From NCBI RefSeq assembly GCF_002909375.1, contig NZ_PPXD01000020.1, positions 62,001 to 126,000 of the forward strand: a stretch of 64,000 bases of DNA, in the 5' to 3' direction. Below the pieces are notes generated by a model. It was not told where the DNA came from. It worked only from the letters and a program-made list of their open reading frames with translations, and searched no databases. Shown here piece by piece: positions 35,116 through 44,349 of this stretch. The position numbers were made by a program, and so were the translations under genes. This DNA comes from Cryobacterium zongtaii. Lineage in GTDB: Bacteria; Actinomycetota; Actinomycetes; Actinomycetales; Microbacteriaceae. Every line of letters starts with the position of its first letter. The first letter of the stretch is position 1.

Positions 35116-37481
35116 CGAATCCCGACCGCCATGCCCGCTCGATGTTGCCAATTCCCGACCGCCCTGCACCCGGACTCACCACCTACGACGCGAAGGACCC
35201 TGACACGCAATACCCGCCGATCGAGCCCTTGCGGCCACCGGCGGGCGCACCGAACGTGCTCGTCATCCTGATCGACGATGCCGGTTATGGCGCGTCGAGC
35301 GTCTTCGGCGGCCCCTGCGCCACACCCAACGCCGAGAAACTCGCCGCGAACGGGCTCATCTACAACCGATTCCACACCACGGCACTGTGCGCACCCACCC
35401 GGCAGGCGCTGCTGACCGGACGCAACCACCACTCGGTGGGGATGGGCAGCATCACCGAGACGGCCACCTCGGCGCCGGGCAACAGCTCGTTGCGGCCGAA
35501 CACCAAGGCGCCGCTGGCGATGACCCTCAAATTGAACGGTTACTCCACCGCCCAGTTCGGCAAGTGCCACGAGGTGCCCGTGTGGCAGTCCTCACCGATG
35601 GGCCCGTTCGATGCCTGGCCGTCGGCCGGTGGCGGATTCGAGACCTTCTACGGCTTCATCGGCGGTGAGAACAATCAGTGGGATCCCGCGCTCTACAACG
35701 GCACGACCCCGGTGGAACCTCCGGCGACCCCTGAGGAGGGTTACCACCTCACCGAAGACCTGGCCGATCACGCCAGCAACTGGATCCGTTCGCAGAAGGC
35801 CCTGATGCCCGACAAACCGTTCTTCGTGTACTTCGCGCCCGGCGCCACCCACGCGCCCCACCACGTGCCCAAGGAATGGGCGGACAAGTACGCCGGGAGA
35901 TTCGCCGACGGCTGGGATGTGCAGCGCGAACGCACCTTCGCCAAGCAGAAGGAACTCGGAGTGATCCCCGCCGACGCGCTCCTCACCCCACGGCACGCCG
36001 AGATTCCCGCCTGGGACGACATGCCCGCCGAGCTCAAGCCCGCGCTTGAGCGGGAAATGGAGGTCTACGCCGGGTTCATGGAACACACCGATCACCACGT
36101 CGGCCGGGTGATCGATACCGTCGCCGAGCTCGGCATCCTCGACGACACCATCATCTACTACATCATCGGTGACAACGGAGCATCCGCGGAGGGCACGGTC
36201 AACGGGGCCTTCAACGAGATGGCGAACTTCAACGGGATGGCGGCGCTCGAGACGCCGGAATTCATGGCCGCCAAAATCGACGAGTTCGGCAGCCCAAGCT
36301 CCTACAACCACTATGCGGTGGGATGGGCGTGGGCGATGGACACCCCCTTCCAGTGGACCAAGCAGGTTGCCTCGCACTGGGGCGGCACCCGCAACGGCAC
36401 GATCGTGCACTGGCCCACCGGGATCGCCGAGAAGGGCGGGCTGCGCGAGCAGTTCACCCACTGCATCGACATCGCCCCGACAATTCTCGAGGCCGCCGGC
36501 CTGCCCGAGCCGACGATGGTCAACGGCGTGCAGCAGTCACCCATGGAAGGTGTCAGCATGCTGTACACCTTCGACGAGCCGGCCGCCGCGGAACGTCACG
36601 ACCTGCAGTACTTCGAGATGTTCGGCAACCGTGGCCTGTACTACAAGGGCTGGAGCGCGGTCACCAAGCACCGCACCCCCTGGATCATGATCGGCGGCGA
36701 GATTCCCGCCTTCGACGACGATGTCTGGGAGCTCTACGACGGCCACACCGATTACAGCCAGGCCCGGAACCTGGCCGCCGAGAATCCGGAGCTACTCGCC
36801 AAACTGCAGAGGCTCTGGCTGATCGAGGCCACCAAGTACAACGTGCTGCCGATCGACGACCGCGGCGTTGAACGGGCCACCCCGGAGGTGGCCGGCCGGC
36901 CGACCCTGATCAGGGGGAACAGCCAACTCCTGTTCGCCGGCATGGGCCGGTTGTCGGAGAACAGCGTGGTCAGCATCAAGAACAAGTCGTTCTCGGTGAC
37001 GGCCGAACTGGTCATAGCCGAGGGCGGGGCGGATGGCGTGATCATCGCCCAGGGCGGCCGGTTCGGGGGTTGGAGCCTCTACGCCCAGGCCGGCCGGGCC
37101 ACGTTCGTGTACAACGTCCTCGGCATCCAGGAGTTCAAGACCGAGGCCGAGCTGCCGATCCCCGCGGGACAGTGCCAGGTGCGGATGGAGTTCGCCTACG
37201 ACGGCGGTGGGCTCGGCAAGGGCGGCGACGTGACGCTCTACTACGACGGCAAGCCCGTGGGCACCGGCCGGGTGGGCGCCACCCAGGCGATGATCTTCTC
37301 CGCCGACGAGACCACCGATGTGGGCTACGAATCCGGCACCCCCGTCACGGCCGACTACACCACAGCGAGCAGCCGGTTCAGCGGTCGGATCAACTGGGTG
37401 CAGATCGACCTGGGCGACGACAACAACGACCACTTCATCGACCCGGAGGAGCGGTTCCGCATCATCATGGCCCGGCAGTGA
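35112..37481 (+). CDS. Arylsulfatase (type I sulfatase)
   Basis: 789 residues. The sulfatase signature with the formylglycine Cys93 is LCAPTRQALLTGR. Metal ligands are in VILIDDAGYG (55-56) and GDNGASAEGT. The C-terminal third (about 590-789) is a beta-sandwich extension (GGRFGGWSLYAQAGRATFVYN). There is no signal peptide, so it acts in the cytoplasm or is exported by another route. AGGAGG precedes the GTG start. The Cys-type site needs a formylglycine-generating enzyme, which is not in this window. Confidence 0.93.
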   Translation: MTNPDRHARSMLPIPDRPAPGLTTYDAKDPDTQYPPIEPLRPPAGAPNVLVILIDDAGYGASSVFGGPCATPNAEKLAANGLIYNRFHTTALCAPTRQALLTGRNHHSVGMGSITETATSAPGNSSLRPNTKAPLAMTLKLNGYSTAQFGKCHEVPVWQSSPMGPFDAWPSAGGGFETFYGFIGGENNQWDPALYNGTTPVEPPATPEEGYHLTEDLADHASNWIRSQKALMPDKPFFVYFAPGATHAPHHVPKEWADKYAGRFADGWDVQRERTFAKQKELGVIPADALLTPRHAEIPAWDDMPAELKPALEREMEVYAGFMEHTDHHVGRVIDTVAELGILDDTIIYYIIGDNGASAEGTVNGAFNEMANFNGMAALETPEFMAAKIDEFGSPSSYNHYAVGWAWAMDTPFQWTKQVASHWGGTRNGTIVHWPTGIAEKGGLREQFTHCIDIAPTILEAAGLPEPTMVNGVQQSPMEGVSMLYTFDEPAAAERHDLQYFEMFGNRGLYYKGWSAVTKHRTPWIMIGGEIPAFDDDVWELYDGHTDYSQARNLAAENPELLAKLQRLWLIEATKYNVLPIDDRGVERATPEVAGRPTLIRGNSQLLFAGMGRLSENSVVSIKNKSFSVTAELVIAEGGADGVIIAQGGRFGGWSLYAQAGRATFVYNVLGIQEFKTEAELPIPAGQCQVRMEFAYDGGGLGKGGDVTLYYDGKPVGTGRVGATQAMIFSADETTDVGYESGTPVTADYTTASSRFSGRINWVQIDLGDDNNDHFIDPEERFRIIMARQ

Positions 37482-37530
37482 ACGGGCCGCCGCGGCGGGG
37501 AACGCCGCCTCGACCTTCCAGCAGGTCGTC

Positions 37531-37600
37531 ACCGCACCTGCTGTGGTCTACCGCGCCCGCTATAGCGGGCGCGGCGCGCCGTGAGGGGTGCAGCGAGCGC
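37531..37600. repeat. Intergenic palindromic element, copy B
   Basis: A 24-bp perfect palindrome (37551-37574) centred on CCGCTATAGCGG, flanked by GCACCTGCTGTGG on the left and GGGGTGCAGCGAGCGC on the right. It lies between the sulfatase stop and the SixA gene. Confidence 0.65.
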
Positions 37601-37634
37601 CATCCGGGAGCTCACTGATCTGACCTCTGCGGTG

Positions 37635-37646
37635 CAGACTATGGGA
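37635..37646 (+). promoter_or_regulatory. Leaderless -10 box of the SixA gene
   Basis: CAGACT, 6 nt, then ATG 37647. The spacing favours ATG 37647 over ATG 37641. Confidence 0.4.
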
Positions 37647-38150
37647 ATGACCCCACGCAGTGAGCGAACCCTCATCGTGCTCCGGCACGCCAAGTCCGAC
37701 TGGTCGGGCGGCGAGGCCGACATCGACCGCACCCTCAACCCCCGCGGGCAGAGCCAGGCGCCGGATGCCGGCAGCTGGCTGGCCGAGAATGTTCCAGCCA
37801 TCGACCTGGCCATCGTCTCCCCCGCGACCCGGGCTCGCGCCACCTGGGCGCTGGCCTCGGCAGAACTCAACGACAGCCCCGAGGCGCGCATCGATGACCG
37901 TGCGTATGCCGCATCCGTCAACGATCTGCTTCAGATTGTGCGGGAACTGCCCGACGAGCTTCAGAACGTGATTCTGGTGGCTCACAATCCCGGACTCGAA
38001 GACCTCGTCTACGTACTCACCGGCGAGAGCGTCACGCTGTCGACGTCGGCCTTGGCCGTGCTGGGTGTGCCGGGTCCCTGGTCGGATCTTGTTGCCTCGA
38101 CGGCCGTTCTCGTGACCAGCGGCCGTGCCAGCCGGGCGGGACTGGCCTAG
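37647..38150 (+). CDS. SixA-like histidine phosphatase
   Basis: 167 residues. The RHAK motif (LIVLRHAKSDW, near residue 12) is the SixA variant of the RHG catalytic loop, followed by DRTLNPRGQSQA. The second His is in VILVAHNPGLEDLVYVL. SixA removes phosphate from phosphohistidine in phosphorelay or PTS-type proteins; in actinobacteria its partner is unproven. Convergent with the pseudouridine synthase gene, 18 nt away. Confidence 0.9.
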   Translation: MTPRSERTLIVLRHAKSDWSGGEADIDRTLNPRGQSQAPDAGSWLAENVPAIDLAIVSPATRARATWALASAELNDSPEARIDDRAYAASVNDLLQIVRELPDELQNVILVAHNPGLEDLVYVLTGESVTLSTSALAVLGVPGPWSDLVASTAVLVTSGRASRAGLA

Positions 38151-38168
38151 GCACACGCCCAACCAGAG

Positions 38169-39110
38169 TCAGTCCGTTCCGGCATCCTCCGCCGTCAGCG
38201 GGAGACGGCGCACACTCTCGAACCGATGCGCCCCGCCGTCGATCGGATCGGTGAACGCCAGCTCGCTGGCCAGGAGCTGGAGCGGCCGCCTGAAATCGAA
38301 CACCTCGACACCCTGCACAACGGGGTAGAGCGGGTCGTCGATGATCGGGATGCCCAGGCCCAGCATGTGCAGACGCAGCTGGTGGGTGCGCCCGGTGCGG
38401 GGTGTCAGCCGGTACCGTCCCGCAGGCCCGTGGGCGTCCTCCAGTTCGATCAGTGACTCGGCGTTGACCGGGGCGCCGGGCACCACTTCGCCCTGCCAGT
38501 GGCCCGGCCGGGTACGGAGGTGGTTCCGCACGATGACAGGTAGCTCGAGGTCCGGCCGTATCGGTGCCAACGCCCGGTACACCTTCTTCACCTCGCCGCG
38601 CTGAAAGAGAGTCTGGTAGGCCCCTCGCCAGCGGCGTTCGGTGGCCAGGACCAGCAGGCCGCTGGTCACCCGGTCCAAGCGGTGCAACGGGGAGAGTTCG
38701 GGCAACTCCAGTTGGGCACGCAGGCGAACCACGACGCTCTGAACCACGTGCCGTCCCCGCGGGATGCTGGAAAGGAAGGGCGGCTTGTCGATCACCACGA
38801 TCCGCTCATCCCGATAGACCAGGTGCAGAGGGCCCGGGACCACCGGTTCGTCGGCCAGATCGCGGTGAAACCAGACGAAGGTGGTGGGCCGGTAACGGTC
38901 CGCGCCGGCAACCGGCGCGCCGTCTCCATAGACGAACCGGCCGTCGGCGAGGAACTCGGCCACGTTCACGGACTCGGCCAGCCGGTCCTCGAGCCAGGCG
39001 CTCATGTTCGGCCAGGTCGGCTTCGGAAAACCGGGCCGGTCGCGCTCCGGGGTGCACAGCCACGCCGCAGCGAGCCCGTGTCGTTCGGGAAGGGGCGAGC
39101 GCGGGGGCAT
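38169..39110 (-). CDS. RluA-family RNA pseudouridine synthase
   Basis: 313 residues. The catalytic Asp lies in PLHRLDRVTSGLLVLA, with the uridine-binding GRTHQLRLHMLGLGIPIIDD further on. A 90-residue N-terminal part has no S4 domain. It modifies rRNA or tRNA uridines. A TACGAT box 6 nt upstream of the ATG (39122-39117) implies a leaderless start. Confidence 0.92.
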   Translation of the reverse strand: MPPRSPLPERHGLAAAWLCTPERDRPGFPKPTWPNMSAWLEDRLAESVNVAEFLADGRFVYGDGAPVAGADRYRPTTFVWFHRDLADEPVVPGPLHLVYRDERIVVIDKPPFLSSIPRGRHVVQSVVVRLRAQLELPELSPLHRLDRVTSGLLVLATERRWRGAYQTLFQRGEVKKVYRALAPIRPDLELPVIVRNHLRTRPGHWQGEVVPGAPVNAESLIELEDAHGPAGRYRLTPRTGRTHQLRLHMLGLGIPIIDDPLYPVVQGVEVFDFRRPLQLLASELAFTDPIDGGAHRFESVRRLPLTAEDAGTD

Positions 39111-39122
39111 CCCCCGATCGTA
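39111..39122 (-). promoter_or_regulatory. Leaderless -10 box of the pseudouridine synthase
   Basis: TACGAT on the minus strand, 6 nt, then ATG 39110. Confidence 0.5.
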
Positions 39123-39167
39123 CGTGCTGACCGCCGCCGCCGCCGGGCGGATGGCGGATGGCGCCCG

Positions 39168-39650
39168 TCAGAGCGCCCTGGCGGCCTCGAGCGCCCAGAC
39201 GACCAGGTCGTGGTCGAGGTTTTCGGCCAGGCCGGACACCCCGACGGCGCCGATGAGGGAACCGTTCACCCGCAGCGGGAAGGCACCTCCGGCGGCCACG
39301 TACTCGGCAACGGGCAGACCGGTGACCTCGTTGAAGTCCTGGCCCCTGGCGCGGTATTTGGTGCTGATCAGGAAGGACGGCGCGTTATACAGGGCCACCA
39401 CGCGGAACTTCCTGTCGAGCCAGTAGTCGTTGTCTGCTGTCGTGCCCGGCCGTGCCGCGTGGAAGACGCGCTGCTGGCCGAAGGACATCGCCACCGTGAT
39501 ACTCAGGTCATCGGCGACCGCCCGGGCCATGATCGCGCTGCCGAGCCTGAAGGCATCGTCATGATCGAAGGAGGTGAACCCGATGCTGGAGTTCTGTGCC
39601 TCCAGCAGGGGCAGGAGACCCTGGGCGGCGGGATCAGGAGTGAGCGACAT
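39168..39650 (-). CDS. Heme-degrading/UPF0303-like protein (GlcG/HbpS fold)
   Basis: 160 residues. Characteristic pieces are DHDDAFRLGSAIMARAVADD, then QQRVFHAARPGTTADNDYWLDRK and the closing GGAFPLRVNGSLIGAVGVSGL. Relatives bind heme or act as small redox sensors; the precise role is unclear. Monocistronic, with the MFS gene following on the same strand. Confidence 0.88.
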   Translation of the reverse strand: MSLTPDPAAQGLLPLLEAQNSSIGFTSFDHDDAFRLGSAIMARAVADDLSITVAMSFGQQRVFHAARPGTTADNDYWLDRKFRVVALYNAPSFLISTKYRARGQDFNEVTGLPVAEYVAAGGAFPLRVNGSLIGAVGVSGLAENLDHDLVVWALEAARAL

Positions 39651-39718
39651 GGCAGAGTCCGGTTTCGTTGGGGTGTCGACAGCGGCGCCGCACTACCGAG
39701 CACGATACCGGTTAGCGA

Positions 39719-40918
39719 TCACAGACGCGCGGGAAACGCGGACCGGCGCCCGTACACCGTCAGCAGCAGTGCGGCCAGGCCGAAGACGACCATGACGACG
39801 GGCAGCGCGAGGCCGTCGAACGGGGTCAGCAGCGCGGCACCGAGGATCCCGGCGGCGAAAATCGCGAGGTTGAACGCCACGGGCAGGAACGCGTTCGCGA
39901 CATCCGAGTCGGCTCCGCCCGTGCTGGTCAAAGCGGCCTGGAGCTGAGCGGATGCTCCGCCGAAGGAGAGCCCCCAGAGCACGGTGGCGGCGATGATCGC
40001 GGGCGCCGACGCGTGGCCGGCCCAGAGGATCACGGCGGCCACGATGAACAGCAGGACGCTGCCGTGGAGCAGCGGGCGCGGATGCCGGTCGAGGAGCGCG
40101 CCGGTGAGAACGATGCCGACGATCGAGGCGACACCGAAGAGGAACAGCTGCACGTCCACCGCGAGGTCGCTGCCAGTGGCCCGCAGGTAGGGGGCGATGT
40201 AGGTGTAGATGGTGTTGTGGGCGATCATCCAGGTGAAGATCACCGCCAGGATCACGGTGATGCCGGGGATCCGGAGCACCCGCACCAGGGGCAGTCTGGC
40301 GGTTCCCGGCTGGCCGTCGGCATCCGGGGCGCACAGCGCGATCAGGAGGCCGGCGATGACCGCCACCACGCTCAGACCGACGAAGGCCCAGCGCCAGTCG
40401 AACGCGGACCCCAGCCACGATCCCAGCGGGGTGCCGAGCGCGAACCCGACGGGCGCCCCGGCGGACACTATCGCCAAGGACAGACCTGCCTGCCGGGGCG
40501 GGCTGATCTTCCGCCCGTAGGCGGCGAGCATCCCCCAGACGATCCCCGAGAACGCCCCGGCGACAAATCGTGACCCGAGCGACAGGGTGACGTCGCTGGA
40601 GACCGCCGTCACGGTGTTGGCCACGATGAGCCCGAGGATGGCACCGAGCAGCAGCGGCTTCCGGCGCATCCCCCTGGTCAGCGTGATCGCGGGAATCGTC
40701 ACAACGACCGTGCCGAGCGCGTACGCGCTGACGAACAGGCCGACAGTGCCCTCACTGGTGCCCAGTCCGCCGGCGATCACCGGCAACAGGCCGGCCGGCA
40801 TGGTCTCCATCGCCACGAGGACGAAGCCGATGGCGGCCAGCATCAGCAGGGTGAAGATCGGCAGGCGCTGCGTTTTCTCGGCAGCCGCCGGGGCCGGCAC
40901 TGTTGTCACGCTCTCCAT
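39719..40918 (-). CDS. MFS transporter (Cmx/AraJ-like drug efflux type)
   Basis: 399 residues, 12 membrane helices. The motif-A loop is TRGMRRKPLLLGAILG and motif C is SAGAPVGFALGTPLGSWLG. It resembles sugar/drug:proton antiporters of the AraJ/Cmx group. Its ATG overlaps the last base of the alcohol dehydrogenase stop (TGATG), so the two genes are coupled and probably serve one stress or detoxification response under the divergent XRE regulator. Confidence 0.9.
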   Translation of the reverse strand: MESVTTVPAPAAAEKTQRLPIFTLLMLAAIGFVLVAMETMPAGLLPVIAGGLGTSEGTVGLFVSAYALGTVVVTIPAITLTRGMRRKPLLLGAILGLIVANTVTAVSSDVTLSLGSRFVAGAFSGIVWGMLAAYGRKISPPRQAGLSLAIVSAGAPVGFALGTPLGSWLGSAFDWRWAFVGLSVVAVIAGLLIALCAPDADGQPGTARLPLVRVLRIPGITVILAVIFTWMIAHNTIYTYIAPYLRATGSDLAVDVQLFLFGVASIVGIVLTGALLDRHPRPLLHGSVLLFIVAAVILWAGHASAPAIIAATVLWGLSFGGASAQLQAALTSTGGADSDVANAFLPVAFNLAIFAAGILGAALLTPFDGLALPVVMVVFGLAALLLTVYGRRSAFPARL

Positions 40919-41931
40919 CAGAAGGTGAGCAGGACCTTGGTGGCGCGGCGCTCGTCCATGGCCCGGTAGCCTTCGGCGGCTTCCTCGATGGGGAGGGTGA
41001 GGTCGAAAACCTTGCCCGGGTCGATGGCGCGGTCCCAGATCAACTGGATCAGGTTGGGCAGGAACCGGCGCACCGGGGCAGGTCCGCCGAGGGTGTGGAT
41101 GCCGGCGAAGAACAGCTGGATGCCGGGGATCTGCACGTCGTAGTTGACCCCGACGTAGCCCAGGTGTCCGCCGCCGCGGGTCGCGCCGACGGCCTGCATG
41201 AACGATTCCTGCGTGCCGACGGCTTCGACCACGGAGTGCGCACCGAGCCCACCGGTGAGTTCCTTGATCCTGGCCACACCTTCGTCGCCGCGTTCCTCGA
41301 CGATGTCGGTCGCCCCGTAGAACCTGGCGAGCTTCTGCCGTTCGGGGTGGCGCGACATGGCGATGATGCGTTCGGCGCCGAGCTGTTTGGCGGCGAGGAT
41401 CGCCATCAGGCCCACGGCGCCGTCTCCGACGACGGCGACGGTCTTGCCCGGCCCGGTCTCGGCGGCCACGGCGGCGAACCAGCCGGTGCCGAGCACATCG
41501 GAGGCGGCCAGCAGCGACGGGATCAGGTCGGCGTCGGGCTGGCCGGGGGTCGCGACGAGGGTGCCGTCCGCGAGCGGGATCCGCGCCTTCTCGGCCTGCA
41601 TTCCGGAGGCGAATTCGGCGTGCTCGCACCGCGACTGGAAGCCGGCCCGGCAGATCTCGCAGGTGTTGTCGGAGAGCACGAAGGATCCAACGACGAAGTC
41701 ACCCACCTTGACGGTCTGCACGGCGTCACCGATCTCTTCGACGATGCCGACGTACTCGTGGCCCATCGCGGTGTGGTCGACGGGCTCGACACCCCGGTAC
41801 GGCCACAGGTCCGACCCGCAGATGCAGGTGGCCGTGAGACGGATGATCGCATCGGTCGGTTCAAGAATGGTCGGGTCCTGGCGGTCTTCGACCCGGACGT
41901 CGCCGGGCGCGTACATGATGACTCCACGCAT
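40918..41931 (-). CDS. Zinc-dependent alcohol dehydrogenase
   Basis: 337 residues of the zinc MDR family. The catalytic zinc site is in TCICGSDLWPYRG with the following GHEYVGIVEEIG. A partial structural-zinc lobe has three Cys (CEICRAGFQSRC). The NAD fold has VAVVGDGAVGLMAILAAKQLGAERII. It oxidises alcohols or aldehydes; the substrate is open. GGAGC lies 7 nt before the ATG. First gene of an operon with the MFS gene and divergent from the regulator at 42063. Confidence 0.93.
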   Translation of the reverse strand: MRGVIMYAPGDVRVEDRQDPTILEPTDAIIRLTATCICGSDLWPYRGVEPVDHTAMGHEYVGIVEEIGDAVQTVKVGDFVVGSFVLSDNTCEICRAGFQSRCEHAEFASGMQAEKARIPLADGTLVATPGQPDADLIPSLLAASDVLGTGWFAAVAAETGPGKTVAVVGDGAVGLMAILAAKQLGAERIIAMSRHPERQKLARFYGATDIVEERGDEGVARIKELTGGLGAHSVVEAVGTQESFMQAVGATRGGGHLGYVGVNYDVQIPGIQLFFAGIHTLGGPAPVRRFLPNLIQLIWDRAIDPGKVFDLTLPIEEAAEGYRAMDERRATKVLLTF

Positions 41932-41998
41932 GTGGATGCTCCTTTGGTCGCTGTTGGTACGTCCTCAAGTGAACCGTCGACGGTCTGTGGGCGGGAGT

Positions 41999-42010
41999 CC
42001 CTGCGCAGGG
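41999..42010. promoter_or_regulatory. Palindrome in the ADH/XRE intergenic region
   Basis: CCCTGCGCAGGG, a perfect 12-bp dyad midway between the divergent genes. It is a candidate operator for the XRE regulator, by position only. Confidence 0.35.
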
Positions 42011-42062
42011 GTGTACCAGCAGAGCACCCCACGCCGCGTCAGGGGGACGTACTGTCGTGGCT

Positions 42063-42929
42063 ATGGACAATCAAGCCGAGGTGCGCGAATTCCTCATGTC
42101 GCGGCGCGCGAAGATCACCCCCGAACTGGCCTGCCTGCCCGCCGGCACCAATCGGCGGGTGTCCGGGCTGCGTCGCACCGAGGTTGCCACCCTGGCCGGC
42201 GTCAGCGTGGAGTACTACGCCAAGCTCGAACGCGGTGCGATCGCGGGAGCGTCCTCGTCGGTGCTCGACGCCATCGCCCGGGCGCTGCAGCTCGATGACA
42301 CCGAACGCAGCCACCTGTTCAATCTCGCGCGGGCCGCCGACGGCATCCCACTGTCCGGACGCATCCGCCGGCGCGCGACGCGGAACCCGGTGAGTCGACC
42401 GAGCCTGCAATGGGCGCTCGGCACGATTACCGAAGGCATCGCGTTTGTGCGCGACCAGCATCAGGACCTCCTGGCGACCAACGACCTGGGCCGGGCCTTC
42501 TACTCCCCCGTCATCGGCGACGCCGGGCGCACCCCCAACCTGGCCCGGTTCCAGTTCCTCGACCCCGCCTCGCGCGATTTCTACCCGGACTGGCAGGTGT
42601 TCGCGGAGATGTGCGTGTCGATCATGCGCGCGGAGGCCGGCCGGGACCCGAACGACAAGGGGTTGCAGGACCTCGTCGGCGAGCTTTCCACCAAGAGCGA
42701 CACGTTCCGCACGCTCTGGGGCGCCCACGACGTGCGCACGCACGGTGCCGGCACGAAGCGGTTCAACCACCCGGTGGTCGGCGAGCTCACCCTGGCCTAT
42801 GAGGAACTCGCCATCACCGCCGATCCCGGCTCGGTGCTGATGATCTACACCGCCGAGCCCGGCTCGTCCAGCGCCGAGCGCCTGCGCCTGCTGGCCAGTT
42901 GGGCGGCCACCAGCGTCGCCGCCGATTGA
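42063..42929 (+). CDS. XRE regulator with MmyB-like ligand-binding domain
   Basis: 288 residues. The helix-turn-helix (about 28-80) reads GLRRTEVATLAGVSVEYYAKLERG. The C-terminal MmyB domain (about 105-270) is a PAS-like fold that binds fatty acids or related ligands. ATG 42063 is chosen: TACTGT (42050-42055) lies 7 nt upstream. It probably controls the divergent alcohol dehydrogenase-MFS operon. Confidence 0.9.
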   Translation: MDNQAEVREFLMSRRAKITPELACLPAGTNRRVSGLRRTEVATLAGVSVEYYAKLERGAIAGASSSVLDAIARALQLDDTERSHLFNLARAADGIPLSGRIRRRATRNPVSRPSLQWALGTITEGIAFVRDQHQDLLATNDLGRAFYSPVIGDAGRTPNLARFQFLDPASRDFYPDWQVFAEMCVSIMRAEAGRDPNDKGLQDLVGELSTKSDTFRTLWGAHDVRTHGAGTKRFNHPVVGELTLAYEELAITADPGSVLMIYTAEPGSSSAERLRLLASWAATSVAAD

Positions 42930-42941
42930 CCAGGCTCGGGG

Positions 42942-44210
42942 TCACGGCGCCTCGGGCGCCGGGGCATCCGTTTGCACCGTTCTGGTGTCGGCGGGATCGT
43001 TCTGGCGCCGGCTGGCGAGCATGATCGGAACACCGATGAGTTCCACCAGGCCGCCGATCATCAGGGAAGCGCCGTAACCCCAGAGGTCGGCGGAGCGGCC
43101 CAGCGCCGGCTGGATGAACACGCCGCCGAGGCTGCCGAACAGAGAGTCAAACGAGAGCACGGTGGCGCGCTGCTTCGACGGGATCATGTCGTTGAGGTAG
43201 GCCTGCCGCACCGGTTCGGCGACCGCGAACACGAACCCCCAGACCATCAGGAACACCACCGCCAGCCAGAACAGGCTGTTCAGGCCGAGCACCACGAGTG
43301 AGACCACGCTGAGCAGGGACGCCGCGATCACGGTGCTGGTGCGTTTGGCGAAGAGGGTGCGGATCCGGGGAGCGAGCACGCCGCCGGCTACCTGTGCCAG
43401 CGAGAGGATCGCGGCGGCCAGGCCCGCGATGGAGTACGCCGACGGGTCGCCGTACAGCTCGAGCAGGTAGGGCTGCAGCGCGTAGAAGGCGTAGAAGCCG
43501 ACGCCGGAGGCGAACGGGGCGGAGAGGATCATGTAGCGCACCGACCGCCGTTTCAGCCCGTGCTCGACCGACTCCGTGAGCACCAGCCGGGTCGCCTTCA
43601 GCGGGCCCCGCGAGCGGTCCGGGGTGAAGCCGAGGTCTCTCATCACGATGAACGCGTAGATGAACATAATCACGAGCACCCCGGCGCGCACGAGGAACGG
43701 CACACCGAGGTTGGTGGCCTGGGCGATCACTCCGCCGAGCACCGAGCCGGTGAACATCGCGATACCGGTCACCACGAGCCCGCGACCGAATACCGCCTCC
43801 AGGCTGCCGGTGTACCCGGTCGACGTGAGCGCGTCGACCAGCCAGGCTTCCACCGCACCGGAGAAGAAGGTGAAGCCGAGGCCGAGCAGCACCGACACGA
43901 TGGCCCACCAGACGAACGGCGACTGCCAGACCCAGAGCATCCAGTACAGCGCGGTGGTGACCGACAGGGTGATGGTGCCCAGCAGGTAGGAGGCTTTGCG
44001 TCCCACGGTGTCGGCGACCACGCCGGTCGGGATCTCAAAAATCACCATGCCGGCTGTGAAGAACGCGTTCGCAGCGAACGCCTCGAAGTTACTCAGCCCG
44101 GCGTCGAGCAGGAACAGCGTGTTGATGCCCCAGATGAACGAGGCCGCGAGGGTGTTGCCGAGCAGCAGGATCAGGTAGATGCGCTGGACGCGCGCAGACG
44201 CCGGGTTCAC
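42942..44210 (-). CDS. MFS transporter
   Basis: 422 residues, 12 helices. Motif A is in VVADTVGRKASYLLGTI. The first helix follows IYLILLLGNTLAASFIWG. It resembles poorly characterised multidrug-type carriers. GTG 44210 is preferred (GGACC upstream); the frame extends to 44252. It is convergent with the XRE gene 12 nt away. No linked enzyme gives a substrate. Confidence 0.87.
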   Translation of the reverse strand: MNPASARVQRIYLILLLGNTLAASFIWGINTLFLLDAGLSNFEAFAANAFFTAGMVIFEIPTGVVADTVGRKASYLLGTITLSVTTALYWMLWVWQSPFVWWAIVSVLLGLGFTFFSGAVEAWLVDALTSTGYTGSLEAVFGRGLVVTGIAMFTGSVLGGVIAQATNLGVPFLVRAGVLVIMFIYAFIVMRDLGFTPDRSRGPLKATRLVLTESVEHGLKRRSVRYMILSAPFASGVGFYAFYALQPYLLELYGDPSAYSIAGLAAAILSLAQVAGGVLAPRIRTLFAKRTSTVIAASLLSVVSLVVLGLNSLFWLAVVFLMVWGFVFAVAEPVRQAYLNDMIPSKQRATVLSFDSLFGSLGGVFIQPALGRSADLWGYGASLMIGGLVELIGVPIMLASRRQNDPADTRTVQTDAPAPEAP

Positions 44211-44349
44211 GACCAGGGTCCGATCGGCGCATAGCGTTCCGTCACGAAGCAATCATCGACCCGACTGGTGCGGATGGCTAGGTCGGGACCCATCGACCGA
44301 GCCGGCAGACACTCGGTCGACGGGCCTCACGTGCTGGTTGCCCGTATCG

